Source: Hymenobacter jeollabukensis (lineage in GTDB: Bacteria; Bacteroidota; Bacteroidia; Cytophagales; Hymenobacteraceae). Taken from it: a stretch of DNA of 64,000 nucleotides. Within the stretch, counting starts at the first letter, position 1. Each line of letters starts with the position of its first letter. The translations under genes and the position numbers were made by a program. The notes beneath the pieces are model-generated. The model was not told the origin of the DNA, ran no database searches, and worked only from the letters and a program-made list of their open reading frames with translations. Shown here piece after piece: positions 15,395 to 24,093 of the stretch. The stretch spans positions 62,001 to 126,000 of the forward strand of contig NZ_VAJM01000003.1 of assembly GCF_005771675.1 (NCBI RefSeq), read 5' to 3'.

Positions 15395-17884
15395 ATGGAA
15401 AGCAATTCGCAACTACCGCAGAGCGCCGCCGACTGGGCGGCGCTCTACAACGGGCTGGAAGTGCAGGCCCGGGTGCCGCACGCCACCGACGCCGGTATTT
15501 CGGCCGTAAATGCCACCTTCCGGGCCATGTACCTGAACCTGCAGGACGTGCGCAGCCAACTTGACGCGGCCGGCGTGACGCCGCCCGTGGTGACGCTGTA
15601 CGCCGATGTGCTGACGGTGCCCGACCACTTCACCTGGGTGCTCAACGGCGCGGCGCTGGTGGTGCAGGCCCGCCGCGTGGAAGTGGGCGCGCAGGCCGCC
15701 GTGGTGCTGGATTTCCGGCAGACCAGCACGGCCAGCTTCGTGTTTTTCGCGGCCGAGGGCAGCGGCACCTGGACGGTGCAGGCCGTGGTGGCCGGCCAGC
15801 CGCAGCCAAGCACCTTCGCGCTGACGGCGCCGCTGGCCAGCGCCGGGGTGCACATTGGGCTGGACCCGCAAGCGGGGAAACCGGCCCAGCAGCCACTGAC
15901 CTACGCGCAGGGCCTGCCCGCCGAGCTGCCGGAAGCCCTGCCGCTCGCGCTGACCAACGCATTCCTGTTTGGGTCGCTGCTCTACGACCAAAACCCGCCG
16001 CTGGCCCTGGGCATTATGACCTGGGTGAAAAACTGGGCGGCCGAAGCCGACGAACTGTCGGGCCTGTTCTGGCGCAGCACCTCCCTGGCCACGCTGCTCA
16101 CCTCGCAGCTCAACGCGCAGGCCAACGGGGCCACCTTCGTGCCCTACCTCACGGCCAGCGTGTACGGGCAGCTGGCCGAGGCCTTCGTGGACGAGGCGCG
16201 GCAGTACGAGTCGGATTACATGGCGCTGAACACGCAGAGCGTGCTGACGGCGGAAAACATTGAGCAGGCCAAGGCCTTGCGCGACAACGCCCAGTACCAG
16301 AGTGCCTACGTGCAAGGGCTGAAGCAGCAGGCCGGCACCAACTACCAGAACGCCCAGGCGGCCGTCGACAAGGCGCTGCAGAACTTCCGCGCCCAGCAGC
16401 TCAAAGCCCAGTCGATTGGTATCAACTTCGAAAACATCGGCCTGCCCGAGTACGAGCGGAAGGCCATTGCTGAGGCCATTTTTGAGCTGGCCGGGGCCGT
16501 GGTCGTGTTTGCCGGCGCCATTGCGCTGATGGCCGTGGGGCAGGAGGAAGCCGCCCCGGCCGCCGCCGGCGCGGCCGTGGCCACCGCCGATTCGGTAGCC
16601 GCGGCGGCCACCACGGCGTCGACCATTGCCAAGCTGGCCAAGGAGCTGAGCGAGGTGATGAAGACCCTGAAAAAGCTGGTGGAAGGCTTGCAGAAGGTGT
16701 ACGAGCTGTCCATGGCCATCGTGAAGGCGGCCAGCGACATTCAGGGGGCCCAGGGCTCGGTGAAGCAGCTGCAGGACATGGACCTCGACGCCGAAGGGGC
16801 CGACCTTTCGGCGGCCGACGCCTGGCAGATTTTCAGCCTGCACGTGCACGGGGTGATGGCCGAGCCCATTGCCAAGGGCATCGGCTATGCCCAGGACTAC
16901 CAGGATGCGCTCGACGTGCTGGTGATTTACGGGCAGTCGTTGTCGTCGGCGCAGCTGGCGGCGGTGCAGGCCGGGCAGGAGTATGCCCGCGTGCTGCTGC
17001 AGGAGCAGCTGGCCGCGCAGCAGCAGGCCCGGCTGGACGCCTACGTAAATTCGCTCACGGCCGGGCAGAGCATCACGGCCGCCGTGATGCAGCAGTTCTA
17101 CCAGCGCTACCTCGACGCGAAAGAGTCGCTGCTGGCGGCGCTGCAAAACTACCGCGCCTCCTACTTCTACTGGGCAATGGCTGCCTCGCAGGTGCGGCCG
17201 CAGGTTATCGACCCGGTCAACAACCTCGAAACCGGGCTGCAGTCGCTCACGGCCATGAAGCTGGACCAAGCCGCGGCCCTGGAACACTTCAACCCGGCGC
17301 CCGAAACCATGAGCAACAAGCAAGTGGACATCACCGATCCGGACTTCCTGGCCGCCCTGCGGCAGCAGAAGCCGGCCACCTGGGCCATGCCGGCCGACGA
17401 GGCCGACTTCCTGGGCCTGAACCGGGTGCGCATTACGGCCGTGCGCGCCTGGCTGGAAGGAGCCCGGCCCCAGGGCCAGCAGAAAATCAGCCTGAGCATC
17501 CGAACCTCGGGCAGCTACCGCGACCAGCTGGACGGCTCGGGCTACCAATTTACCAGCGCCCCGCTCAAGCGCCCGTTTGAGTACCACGTGGAAGCCCCGG
17601 CCTCGCACCAACCCAACCCCGACTGGCAGTTCGCCGACGGCACCCTGGGCTTCATCGAACTGGATGGGAACGTGGACCGCGAAGTGCAGTACGCGTACTT
17701 CCAGCCCACGCCGTTCACGGAGTGGACCATTCAGGTCAACCCCGCGCCGGCCAACGCGGGCCTCGACCTCTCGCAGGTCAGCAAAGTCACGCTGCAGTTC
17801 GAGGGAAGCGCCATCGGTACGGTGGTGCTGCGACGGGCGCAGCAGGCCGCTCCGGCCGCGCTGGCTGCCGAAGCCAGCGCCTGA
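15395..17884 (+). CDS. Large helical toxin-like protein with membrane hairpin and beta-rich C-terminus
   Basis: 829 residues with no signal peptide. An N-terminal beta region (about 60-150, VVTLYADVLTVP, AAVVLDFRQ, GTWTVQAVV) precedes a long helical body. That body has a hydrophobic segment at about 364-385 (ELAGAVVVFAGAIALMAVGQ) and a second Ala-rich one near 395. More helices run to about 650. The last 150 residues are beta-rich and end with FTEWTIQVNPAPANAGLDLS and VSKVTLQFEGSAIGTVVLR. That ending resembles the C-terminal segment of TcA/TcdA-type insecticidal toxin subunits. It is probably the main pore or receptor-binding component beside the XaxA-like protein. No exact family name is recognised. 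It is in one operon with both neighbours. Confidence 0.65.
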   Translation: MESNSQLPQSAADWAALYNGLEVQARVPHATDAGISAVNATFRAMYLNLQDVRSQLDAAGVTPPVVTLYADVLTVPDHFTWVLNGAALVVQARRVEVGAQAAVVLDFRQTSTASFVFFAAEGSGTWTVQAVVAGQPQPSTFALTAPLASAGVHIGLDPQAGKPAQQPLTYAQGLPAELPEALPLALTNAFLFGSLLYDQNPPLALGIMTWVKNWAAEADELSGLFWRSTSLATLLTSQLNAQANGATFVPYLTASVYGQLAEAFVDEARQYESDYMALNTQSVLTAENIEQAKALRDNAQYQSAYVQGLKQQAGTNYQNAQAAVDKALQNFRAQQLKAQSIGINFENIGLPEYERKAIAEAIFELAGAVVVFAGAIALMAVGQEEAAPAAAGAAVATADSVAAAATTASTIAKLAKELSEVMKTLKKLVEGLQKVYELSMAIVKAASDIQGAQGSVKQLQDMDLDAEGADLSAADAWQIFSLHVHGVMAEPIAKGIGYAQDYQDALDVLVIYGQSLSSAQLAAVQAGQEYARVLLQEQLAAQQQARLDAYVNSLTAGQSITAAVMQQFYQRYLDAKESLLAALQNYRASYFYWAMAASQVRPQVIDPVNNLETGLQSLTAMKLDQAAALEHFNPAPETMSNKQVDITDPDFLAALRQQKPATWAMPADEADFLGLNRVRITAVRAWLEGARPQGQQKISLSIRTSGSYRDQLDGSGYQFTSAPLKRPFEYHVEAPASHQPNPDWQFADGTLGFIELDGNVDREVQYAYFQPTPFTEWTIQVNPAPANAGLDLSQVSKVTLQFEGSAIGTVVLRRAQQAAPAALAAEASA

Positions 17885-17891
17885 CGAGGGC

Positions 17892-17927
17892 CGCCGCGGC
17901 GCGGGCGCAGCAGCCCGCGCCGCGGCG
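17892..17927 (+). promoter_or_regulatory. GC-rich intercistronic hairpin in the toxin operon
   Basis: A perfect 14-bp GC-only stem (17892-17905 with 17914-17927) and 8-nt loop, in the 83-bp gap after the 829-residue gene. There is no immediate T tract, so it is more likely a stability or partial-attenuation element setting subunit ratios than a full terminator. Confidence 0.55.
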
Positions 17928-17967
17928 AGCCTGCTGCGGTTCTTTTATCCTTCACCCACCCTGTTTT

Positions 17968-18678
17968 ATGTCCTTGAAAATAGCCAGCGCCTCCGTGGCC
18001 GACTTATACACCGTGCCCGCCAGCGCCTGGGCGGCCATTCACCAGCGGGTGAAAATGGCCCAGATAGCGCAGCCCATGGCGAGCGAAATTCAGACGATGC
18101 TGCCGCATTTTCCGGACCTGGTAACGGCTTGCCAGCAGTGGCAGTCGAGCACTTTTCCGGCCATCGTGGCCCAGAGCCGCCTGTTGGCGGCCTATGCCGC
18201 GCAGGCCTTGCAGGACTTTACCCCCCTGGCAGCCACGGTAGCGGCTCTGGACCCGGGGGCGCCGCTGGACCCGGCGGTTCACTCGCAGGCCCAGGCGGCC
18301 TTGCTCGGGCTGAGCCAGCGCACCAGCGTGCTCAGCAAGGCGTTTGACGACCTGAAGCCCCAGATCAATAACTTTTACATCGTCAACGGGCAGGTGGACA
18401 CCGAAGCGGCCCGCTATGCGGGCCAGTTGGGTTTCCTGGGCGAGTCTATCACCAAAGTAACACAAGCCGTGGACGACGCCACCGGCCAGGTGCTAGGGGA
18501 GTGGGGCGCAATTGCCGACGATCTGGACACGCTGACCGCGCAACAGGTGGACCTGACGGTGGATGTGCTCCTCTCGTTGGAACTGCAAACGGCGCTGCTG
18601 GTCTGGCAGGGCATTGGGGAAGAGGTAGCGGGCTTCCAGCGCAATTTGGTCGATCAGGCGGCGGTAGCCACGGCATAA
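17968..18678 (+). CDS. Shorter XaxA-related helical toxin subunit without membrane hairpin
   Basis: 236 residues from ATG 17968, helical and leaderless. Two blocks parallel the 14212 protein: QQWQSSTFPAIVAQSRLLAA (compare TTWQTTTFPASVSLASDVSF) and GEWGAIADDLDTL followed by LELQTALLVWQGIGEEVAGF (compare GLWGSIKDDLTSI and AEAIQAWKDVAAEADIYR). The region that would hold the hydrophobic hairpin is absent. It thus looks like a paralogous, non-inserting partner of the XaxA-like subunit, filling a role like the accessory subunits of tripartite Hbl/Nhe/Mak toxins. That role is inferred from comparison within the operon. Confidence 0.65.
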   Translation: MSLKIASASVADLYTVPASAWAAIHQRVKMAQIAQPMASEIQTMLPHFPDLVTACQQWQSSTFPAIVAQSRLLAAYAAQALQDFTPLAATVAALDPGAPLDPAVHSQAQAALLGLSQRTSVLSKAFDDLKPQINNFYIVNGQVDTEAARYAGQLGFLGESITKVTQAVDDATGQVLGEWGAIADDLDTLTAQQVDLTVDVLLSLELQTALLVWQGIGEEVAGFQRNLVDQAAVATA

Positions 18679-18691
18679 CCTCGTACTTCCT

Positions 18692-19294
18692 ATGTTTTCC
18701 TCTTTCCTGCAGGCCGCCCAGGCCGGACCCGTCGCCGAAGCCGAACTGCTGCCGCTTTCGAATCAGGGCCGGCTGCGCGTCACCTACAACTGGCTGTACT
18801 CCGCCCTGAACTGTGACCCCAACGACAATTCCACCTTTCTGTGGGTGGTGTATAAGCTCGACAACGGGCACGTGGCGCTTTCGCCCAAAGGGGGCTACGG
18901 CGGCCGTACGCTCTACGCCAGCGTGCGCGACGACTGGAATTACTACGTGCAGACCCAGGCGCCGCACTCCGCGGACTGGATTACCGCCATCGGCCGCGAC
19001 GAAATCCTGACGTTGAGCCAGCCCGACCTGTTCGTGCGCCTGCAGGGCTTCAACGGGCTCTACCTGAGCGTGAATGCCAACATGGATGCGCAAGGCAACC
19101 ACAGCGGCTACCGCGTGATGAGTTCGGCGCCGCAGTGGGGGCCGGCCAGTACCTGGTTTCTGCGACCCGTCAACTCGCTGCAGGCCGGGCTGGCACTGCC
19201 GCCGCCGCCCACGGCCGAGGCTATGCGGCAGGCCCTGAGCGGCCTGGGTCAGTCCGTCACCGATGCCACGGTGGCCAGCTTGCTGCAGAGTTAG
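18692..19294 (+). CDS. Beta-trefoil-like protein of the toxin operon
   Basis: 200 residues with no signal peptide. The middle has repeating beta units with aromatic and Gly turns: FLWVVYKLDNGHVALSPKGG, TLYASVRDDWNYYVQTQ, RLQGFNGLYLSVNANMD, then WGPASTWFLRPV. The L-x-G-x-N-G-x-Y-L-S-V style resembles beta-trefoil (fascin/ricin-B-like) proteins. A helical tail (about 170-200) follows. It starts 13 bp after the preceding gene and ends the operon before a terminator. By context it may bind glycans or cytoskeleton on the target cell, or act as a chaperone. No homologue can be named. Confidence 0.6.
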   Translation: MFSSFLQAAQAGPVAEAELLPLSNQGRLRVTYNWLYSALNCDPNDNSTFLWVVYKLDNGHVALSPKGGYGGRTLYASVRDDWNYYVQTQAPHSADWITAIGRDEILTLSQPDLFVRLQGFNGLYLSVNANMDAQGNHSGYRVMSSAPQWGPASTWFLRPVNSLQAGLALPPPPTAEAMRQALSGLGQSVTDATVASLLQS

Positions 19295-19323
19295 GCCACC
19301 GGCTGGTGGTTCGAGCAGAAAAG

Positions 19324-19369
19324 CCCCTGGTTCGTTCAATCCGCGTGGTTGGCCGAGCCAGGGGTTTTT
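19324..19369 (+). terminator. Terminator of the toxin operon
   Basis: An 11-bp stem (19324-19334 with 19354-19364, one G-T pair) followed by TTTTT (19365-19369). It lies 30 bp after the beta-trefoil-like gene. Confidence 0.8.
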
Positions 19370-19447
19370 CGTGCGGGCCGGAGTCGTGGGGCCACCGCGC
19401 AAGCGGCCGGGCACGTACTGCTACATCTGCACCCACGCCGCTTTGCC

Positions 19448-20449
19448 ATGCCCCTTGCTCCCGGCCGCTACCGCAACCCCGTCCTCGACGCCGACTTCCC
19501 GGACCCGACCATCATCCGGGCCCCCGACGGTTGGTACTACGCCTACGGCACTCAAACCAAGCTGTTCGGGGGGCGCATCGTGAACCTGCAAGTGGCCCGC
19601 TCCCGGGACCTGGTGCACTGGGACTACCTCGGCGAAGGACTGCCCGAAAAACCCGTCTGGGCGCGCACCACGCAGGAAATCTGGGCCCCACACGTCAGTG
19701 AGCACGCGGGGCGCTACTACCTCTACTACTCCGCCGAGCCCGACCACGGCCCGGGCCTGTGCCTGGCCGTGGCCACCGCCGGGGCGCCCGCCGGCCCGTT
19801 CACGGACATCGGCCGGCCGCTGCGGCAAACCGGGTTGCCGGGCTTCGCCGACATCGACCCGATGGCCTTCGATGACCCTGCCACGGGCCGCCGCTGGCTG
19901 TACTGGGGCTCGGGCTTCGGGCCGCTGCGGGTGCAGGAGCTGGCCGAGGACCGGGTGAGCTTCCTCGCCGGTAGCCAGCCCATTGAGGTGCTGCCCGCCC
20001 GCCCCGACGACCCGCACCACTACCACCGCCTCATCGAGGGCAGCTGGTTGCTGTGGCGCCACGGCTGGTACTACCTGTTCTACTCCGGCAACAACTGCTG
20101 CGGGCCCGACGCGCACTACGGCGTGCTGGTGGCCCGGGCCCGCGCCGCCACCGGGCCCTTCGAGACGCTGGCCGATGCCACCGGCGGCCCGGGCGCCATC
20201 CTCGAAGCCTCGCCCGACTGGCGCGCCCCCGGCCACAACTGCGTCGTGACCGACGCGGCCGGGCAGGACTGGCTGGCCTACCACGCCATCGACCCGGCCC
20301 AGCCCACCTTCAACGCCATCGACGCCGACCAGGGCTACTCGCGCCGCGTGATGCTGCTCGACCGTTTGGAGTACTCGGCCGACGGCTGGCCGCGGCTGAG
20401 CACCGGCGGCGTGGCCTCGCGCTGGCCCGTGGCGGCGCCGGTCGGATAA
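19448..20449 (+). CDS. Glycoside hydrolase family 43 protein
   Basis: 333 residues from ATG 19448. A five-bladed beta-propeller pattern with the GH43 catalytic acids: base Asp in LDADFPDPTIIRAPDGWYYA, modulating Asp in FADIDPMAFDD, and acid Glu in RLIEGSWLLWRHGWYYLFYS. The family cleaves arabinan, xylan and related alpha-L-arabinofuranosyl or beta-xylosyl links; the substrate cannot be fixed from sequence. No signal peptide is visible at this start, so it is predicted cytoplasmic unless the upstream in-frame extension (from 19349) is used. That extension overlaps the toxin operon terminator and has no leader character. It lies 31 bp before the trehalase gene, so the two are probably co-transcribed. 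Confidence 0.85.
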   Translation: MPLAPGRYRNPVLDADFPDPTIIRAPDGWYYAYGTQTKLFGGRIVNLQVARSRDLVHWDYLGEGLPEKPVWARTTQEIWAPHVSEHAGRYYLYYSAEPDHGPGLCLAVATAGAPAGPFTDIGRPLRQTGLPGFADIDPMAFDDPATGRRWLYWGSGFGPLRVQELAEDRVSFLAGSQPIEVLPARPDDPHHYHRLIEGSWLLWRHGWYYLFYSGNNCCGPDAHYGVLVARARAATGPFETLADATGGPGAILEASPDWRAPGHNCVVTDAAGQDWLAYHAIDPAQPTFNAIDADQGYSRRVMLLDRLEYSADGWPRLSTGGVASRWPVAAPVG

Positions 20450-20480
20450 ACCCCGTTTCGCGCTACCTGAGTTACTGCCT

Positions 20481-22049
20481 ATGTCCCGATTTTCGCTTTT
20501 CTGCCTGCTGCTGCTGTTCGTGCGCGCCGCGCACGCCCAACCTTCCCCGCGCCAGCTGTACCCGGCGTTGTTTAAAGCCGTGCAGCTCGGCCACGTATTC
20601 CCCGACGGCAAGACCTTCGTGGATGCCCGGCCCCGCCGTAACCCGGCCGACATCGAGCGGCTGTACTTGCAGCAGCGCGGGCAGTCGGGCTTCAGCTTGC
20701 CAGGCTTCGTGGCGCAGCACTTCGAGCTGCCCGCGGCGGCCACGGCCACTTACCGCAGCCACCCGGCCGCCGGCCTGCGCCACCACCTCGACACGCTCTG
20801 GACGGTGCTGACGCGCCAGCCCCAGGACTCGGTGGGCCGGTACAGCTCGCTGCTGCCGCTGCCCCGGCCCTACGTGGTGCCGGGCGGCCGTTTTCGCGAG
20901 GTGTACTACTGGGATTCGTACTTCACCATGCTGGGTTTGCGCGAAAGTGGCCGTACGCCCCTGATTCGCGGCATGGTCGACAATTTTGCCAGTCTGATTT
21001 CCCGGCAGGGCTTTATCCCAAACGGCAACCGCAGCTACTACCTCACCCGCTCGCAGCCGCCGTTTTTCAGCCAGATGGTGGAGCTGCTGGCCCAGGTGCA
21101 GGGCGACTCGGTGCGCCGCCGCTACCAGCCCCAGCTGCTGCGCGAGTACCAGTACTGGATGGCCGGCGCCGACTCGCTGCGGCCCGGCGAGGCCCGCCGC
21201 TGCGCCGTGCGCCTGCCCGGCGGCGAGGTGCTCAACCGCTACTGGGACGCCGGCGACTACGCCCGCGAGGAATCCTACGCCGAAGACGTGGCCACCGCCA
21301 AGCAAAGCCGGCAGCCCGCGCCGCAGTTTTACCGCAACGTGCGCGCCGCCGCCGCCTCGGGCTGGGACTTCAGCACCCGTTGGTTCGGGGCGGGCGGTAC
21401 GCTGGCCAGCATCCGCACCACCGAGCTGCTGCCCGTCGACCTGAACTGCCTGCTCTACGGCCTGGAGCAGACCCTGGCCCGCGGCTACCGCCAACAGGGC
21501 CACGCGGCCCAGGCCAGCGCCTTCGAGCAGCGGGCTGAGGCGCGCAAAAAAGCCCTGCTGCGCTACTGCTGGGACGCCGGGCAGGGCTGGTTTGTCGACT
21601 ACGACCTGACAACGCGGCAGCCGGCGCGGGTACGTACCCTGGCCGCCGCGTTTCCGCTGTACTTCGGCCTGGCTACCCAGGAGCAGGCGCAGCGGGTAGC
21701 GGCCGGCCTGCAACGAGACTTCCTGAAGCCCGGCGGTCTGGTGACGACGCTCACGCGCAGCGGGCAGCAGTGGGACGCGCCCAACGGCTGGGCCCCGCTG
21801 CAGTACGTAGCCATCGAGGGGCTGGAGCGGTATCAGCAGAGCAAGCTGGCGCGCACCGTGGCCACGCGCTGGGTGGCGCTGAACGTGCGCGTGTTCAACC
21901 AGACGGGCAAGCTGCTGGAGAAGTACAACGTGGAAGACACCGCGCTGACGGCCGGCGGCGGCGAGTACCCCACGCAGGATGGCTTCGGCTGGACCAACGG
22001 CGTGCTGCTGACCTTGATGAATCGGTACAAAATCGGGCCGGCGAAATAG
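20481..22049 (+). CDS. treA: Periplasmic alpha,alpha-trehalase (GH37)
   Basis: 522 residues. There is a signal peptide (MSRFSLFCLLLLFVRAAHA, then QPSPRQ). Both GH37 signatures are present: PGGRFREVYYWDSYF near residue 135 and QWDAPNGWAPLQ near residue 430. The catalytic acid Asp lies in the ASGWDFSTRWF region. The final GGGEYPTQDGFGWTNGV is the usual trehalase C-terminus. The enzyme hydrolyses trehalose to two glucose outside the inner membrane, for carbon use or osmolyte recycling. It lies behind the GH43 gene in the same direction. The start ATG 20481 gives a complete leader. Confidence 0.95.
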   Translation: MSRFSLFCLLLLFVRAAHAQPSPRQLYPALFKAVQLGHVFPDGKTFVDARPRRNPADIERLYLQQRGQSGFSLPGFVAQHFELPAAATATYRSHPAAGLRHHLDTLWTVLTRQPQDSVGRYSSLLPLPRPYVVPGGRFREVYYWDSYFTMLGLRESGRTPLIRGMVDNFASLISRQGFIPNGNRSYYLTRSQPPFFSQMVELLAQVQGDSVRRRYQPQLLREYQYWMAGADSLRPGEARRCAVRLPGGEVLNRYWDAGDYAREESYAEDVATAKQSRQPAPQFYRNVRAAAASGWDFSTRWFGAGGTLASIRTTELLPVDLNCLLYGLEQTLARGYRQQGHAAQASAFEQRAEARKKALLRYCWDAGQGWFVDYDLTTRQPARVRTLAAAFPLYFGLATQEQAQRVAAGLQRDFLKPGGLVTTLTRSGQQWDAPNGWAPLQYVAIEGLERYQQSKLARTVATRWVALNVRVFNQTGKLLEKYNVEDTALTAGGGEYPTQDGFGWTNGVLLTLMNRYKIGPAK

Positions 22050-22072
22050 AGTTGCCTGTCATCCTGAGGCGC

Positions 22073-22237
22073 AGCCGAAGGACCTTCCTCCAACCCCGCA
22101 CGAACGAAGAAGCGCAGCCACCAACGCCCTATCGTTTGGGCATGGTGGCTGCGCTTTTTCGTTAGTGCGCTTCTTTCAAAAAGCGTCTGCTCTTCGTAAG
22201 TCGCGGCGGTACAGGGCCCGAGGAAGGTCCTTCGGCT
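22073..22237. repeat. Palindromic repeat with GAAGGACCTTCCTC arms
   Basis: 18-bp perfect arms (22073-22090 and 22220-22237) around a spacer that contains the trehalase terminator. The right flank reads CGCCAGATGAATGATGACG, echoing the CGCCAGATGCAGCATGA end of the 7966-8130 element. Confidence 0.7.
22111..22159 (+). terminator. Terminator after trehalase
   Basis: A 12-bp perfect stem (22111-22122 with 22144-22155) followed by TTTT, inside the palindromic element downstream of treA. Confidence 0.75.
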
Positions 22238-22284
22238 ACGCCGTACGCCAGATGAATGATGACGTTCTGGCTGTGCTTGCGCTT

Positions 22285-24093
22285 CTACAGGTTCTTCAGC
22301 CAGGCCTGGCGCAGGGCCAGCTGCTGGGGCGTGGCCTGCGGGTCGACGGCGAAGTAGAAGCGCTTGGTTTCGTCGCGCTCCACCGTGCGGCAGCGCACTT
22401 TCTTCTCTTTGCCTTCGTGGCTGATGGTCAGCTCCACTTCCTGGCCGGGCTGGCCGCTTTGCATGGCCATGATGGTCTGGCGGAAGGTTTCCATGGTGAT
22501 GGGCGCGCCGTTGTAGGCCACGAACTGGTCGCCGACGGCCACGCCGCAGGCCTGCAGCGTGGCGCTAACCTGGGCAAACGCCAGCCCGCCGTTTTTCGGG
22601 GCGTAGCCGTTCAGGCCGAGCGAGCCGAGCTTGCGGCCGGTGCGGTACACGGGGGCGTACTGCACGCCCACTTTGCCGTAGTACTCCTGCAGGGGCAGCG
22701 GCTCGGCGTTTTCCACGTAGCGGCGGAAAAAGTCGCGGATTTCGGGGTAGGTCTGCTTGGCGAAGTCGTCGAAGAAGTTCTGCTCGCTCACCGGCTTGCT
22801 CGGGCCGTACTGCTTGGCCAGCTCCAGCAGCACCTCGCGCAGCCCGCGCTTGCCGCCCGACAGCTCCAGCAGGCGCAGATCGAGCAGGGCGGCCGTCATG
22901 GCCCCGCGCTGGTAGATGTTGCCGTACTGCTGCTGGCCTTCGTCGGAGAAGGAGTTCAGCCCCAGCTTTTTCAGCGAGTAGGTGGTGTCGGCGCGCAGGT
23001 GGTCGTAGGCTACTTTTCCCTGCAGGGTCTTCAGGTAGTCATCCAAGGGAATCAGTCCGCCGCGCAGCTGCATCATGTGGGCGGCCCACTCGGTGGTGCC
23101 CTCGTACAGCCACAAATGCTGCGAGCCGGTGGGCTGCACGAAGTTGAAATGCTCGATGATTTCGGAGTGGATGTTCAGCGGCGTCACGATGTGGAAAAAC
23201 TCGTGCGCGGCCATGTCGGTGATGCTCTGGGCGTACTCGGGCGTGAGCGGCTGCTCCTTCAGCGTGTATTCCGAGCTGTAGGAATGCTCCCAGGCGCCCT
23301 GGCTCTGGTCTTCGAAGTGGTAGAGGAAGGCGTAGCGCTTCACCGGCAGCTGCACCAGGAAGCTCTGGGCGGCGCCCAGCATCTTCTGCATGGCGCCCAA
23401 CAGCGGCTCGGCCTTGATCTGGTCGGTTTTGGAGTAGCAGTACAGAGCTACTTCGGCGTCGCCGAGCTTGGTGGTGGCCTGCGTGAGGCGGCCCAGCAGA
23501 ATGGGCGAGTCCACGGCCTGGTCGTAGTCCTTGGCGTGGTAGTAGCCCTGGGCGTCGGGCGTGAGGGCCGAGCCGGCCTGCCAGCCGCTGGGGTAGTTGA
23601 TTTTCAGGCGCAGCGGCTGATTCTGCATGCCCTGCGGGTAGCCCAGGATGGTCTGCCCGTTGAGCAGGGCGTGGTCGGCTTCGAGCGAGGAGCCGCACAT
23701 GCGGTAGATGCGGTGCTCGTTGACAGGCGTATCCCAGGTTTCGGCAATGGTGTAGCGGATTTCGCGGGTCTTGTCGGGCTGGGCCAGCTGCCACTGGTTG
23801 GTGCCGAGCTGCTTGCTTTCCAAGGGCTTGCCCTTGGCGTCGAAGGCCTGGAAGTTGCGCACGAAGCGGCCCATGTCCATCACCTGGTAGGTGCCGGGCG
23901 CGGTGGAGGCAAACTGGTAGATGGCCTGGTCTTTCTTGAGCTTCTGGGGCAGCTGCAGGGCCACCTGAAACTCGTCGGTGGACTTGGCCGGGTCGATGGT
24001 GACGGTGTAGGTCAGTTCCTTCGGGGCGGCCTGGGCCGCGAGGCCGGTGGAGAGCAAAGTGGCCAGCAGGCCGGCGCGCAGCGCGTGTTGCAT
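22285..24093 (-). CDS. M61 family metallopeptidase with PDZ domain
   Basis: 602 residues with a signal peptide of about 22 residues (MQHALRAGLLATLLSTGLAA, then QA). An N-terminal beta domain (about 30-190) is followed by a peptidase core with zinc-binding HEFFH near residue 295 (AAHEFFHIVTPLNIHS) and the downstream WLYEGTTEWAAHMM Glu motif. A PDZ-like domain occupies about 500-590 (LQACGVAVGDQFVAYNGAPI). M61 enzymes are glycyl-type aminopeptidases; this one is predicted periplasmic. The start ATG 24093 gives a complete leader. It stands alone, convergent with treA. Confidence 0.92.
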   Translation of the reverse strand: MQHALRAGLLATLLSTGLAAQAAPKELTYTVTIDPAKSTDEFQVALQLPQKLKKDQAIYQFASTAPGTYQVMDMGRFVRNFQAFDAKGKPLESKQLGTNQWQLAQPDKTREIRYTIAETWDTPVNEHRIYRMCGSSLEADHALLNGQTILGYPQGMQNQPLRLKINYPSGWQAGSALTPDAQGYYHAKDYDQAVDSPILLGRLTQATTKLGDAEVALYCYSKTDQIKAEPLLGAMQKMLGAAQSFLVQLPVKRYAFLYHFEDQSQGAWEHSYSSEYTLKEQPLTPEYAQSITDMAAHEFFHIVTPLNIHSEIIEHFNFVQPTGSQHLWLYEGTTEWAAHMMQLRGGLIPLDDYLKTLQGKVAYDHLRADTTYSLKKLGLNSFSDEGQQQYGNIYQRGAMTAALLDLRLLELSGGKRGLREVLLELAKQYGPSKPVSEQNFFDDFAKQTYPEIRDFFRRYVENAEPLPLQEYYGKVGVQYAPVYRTGRKLGSLGLNGYAPKNGGLAFAQVSATLQACGVAVGDQFVAYNGAPITMETFRQTIMAMQSGQPGQEVELTISHEGKEKKVRCRTVERDETKRFYFAVDPQATPQQLALRQAWLKNL

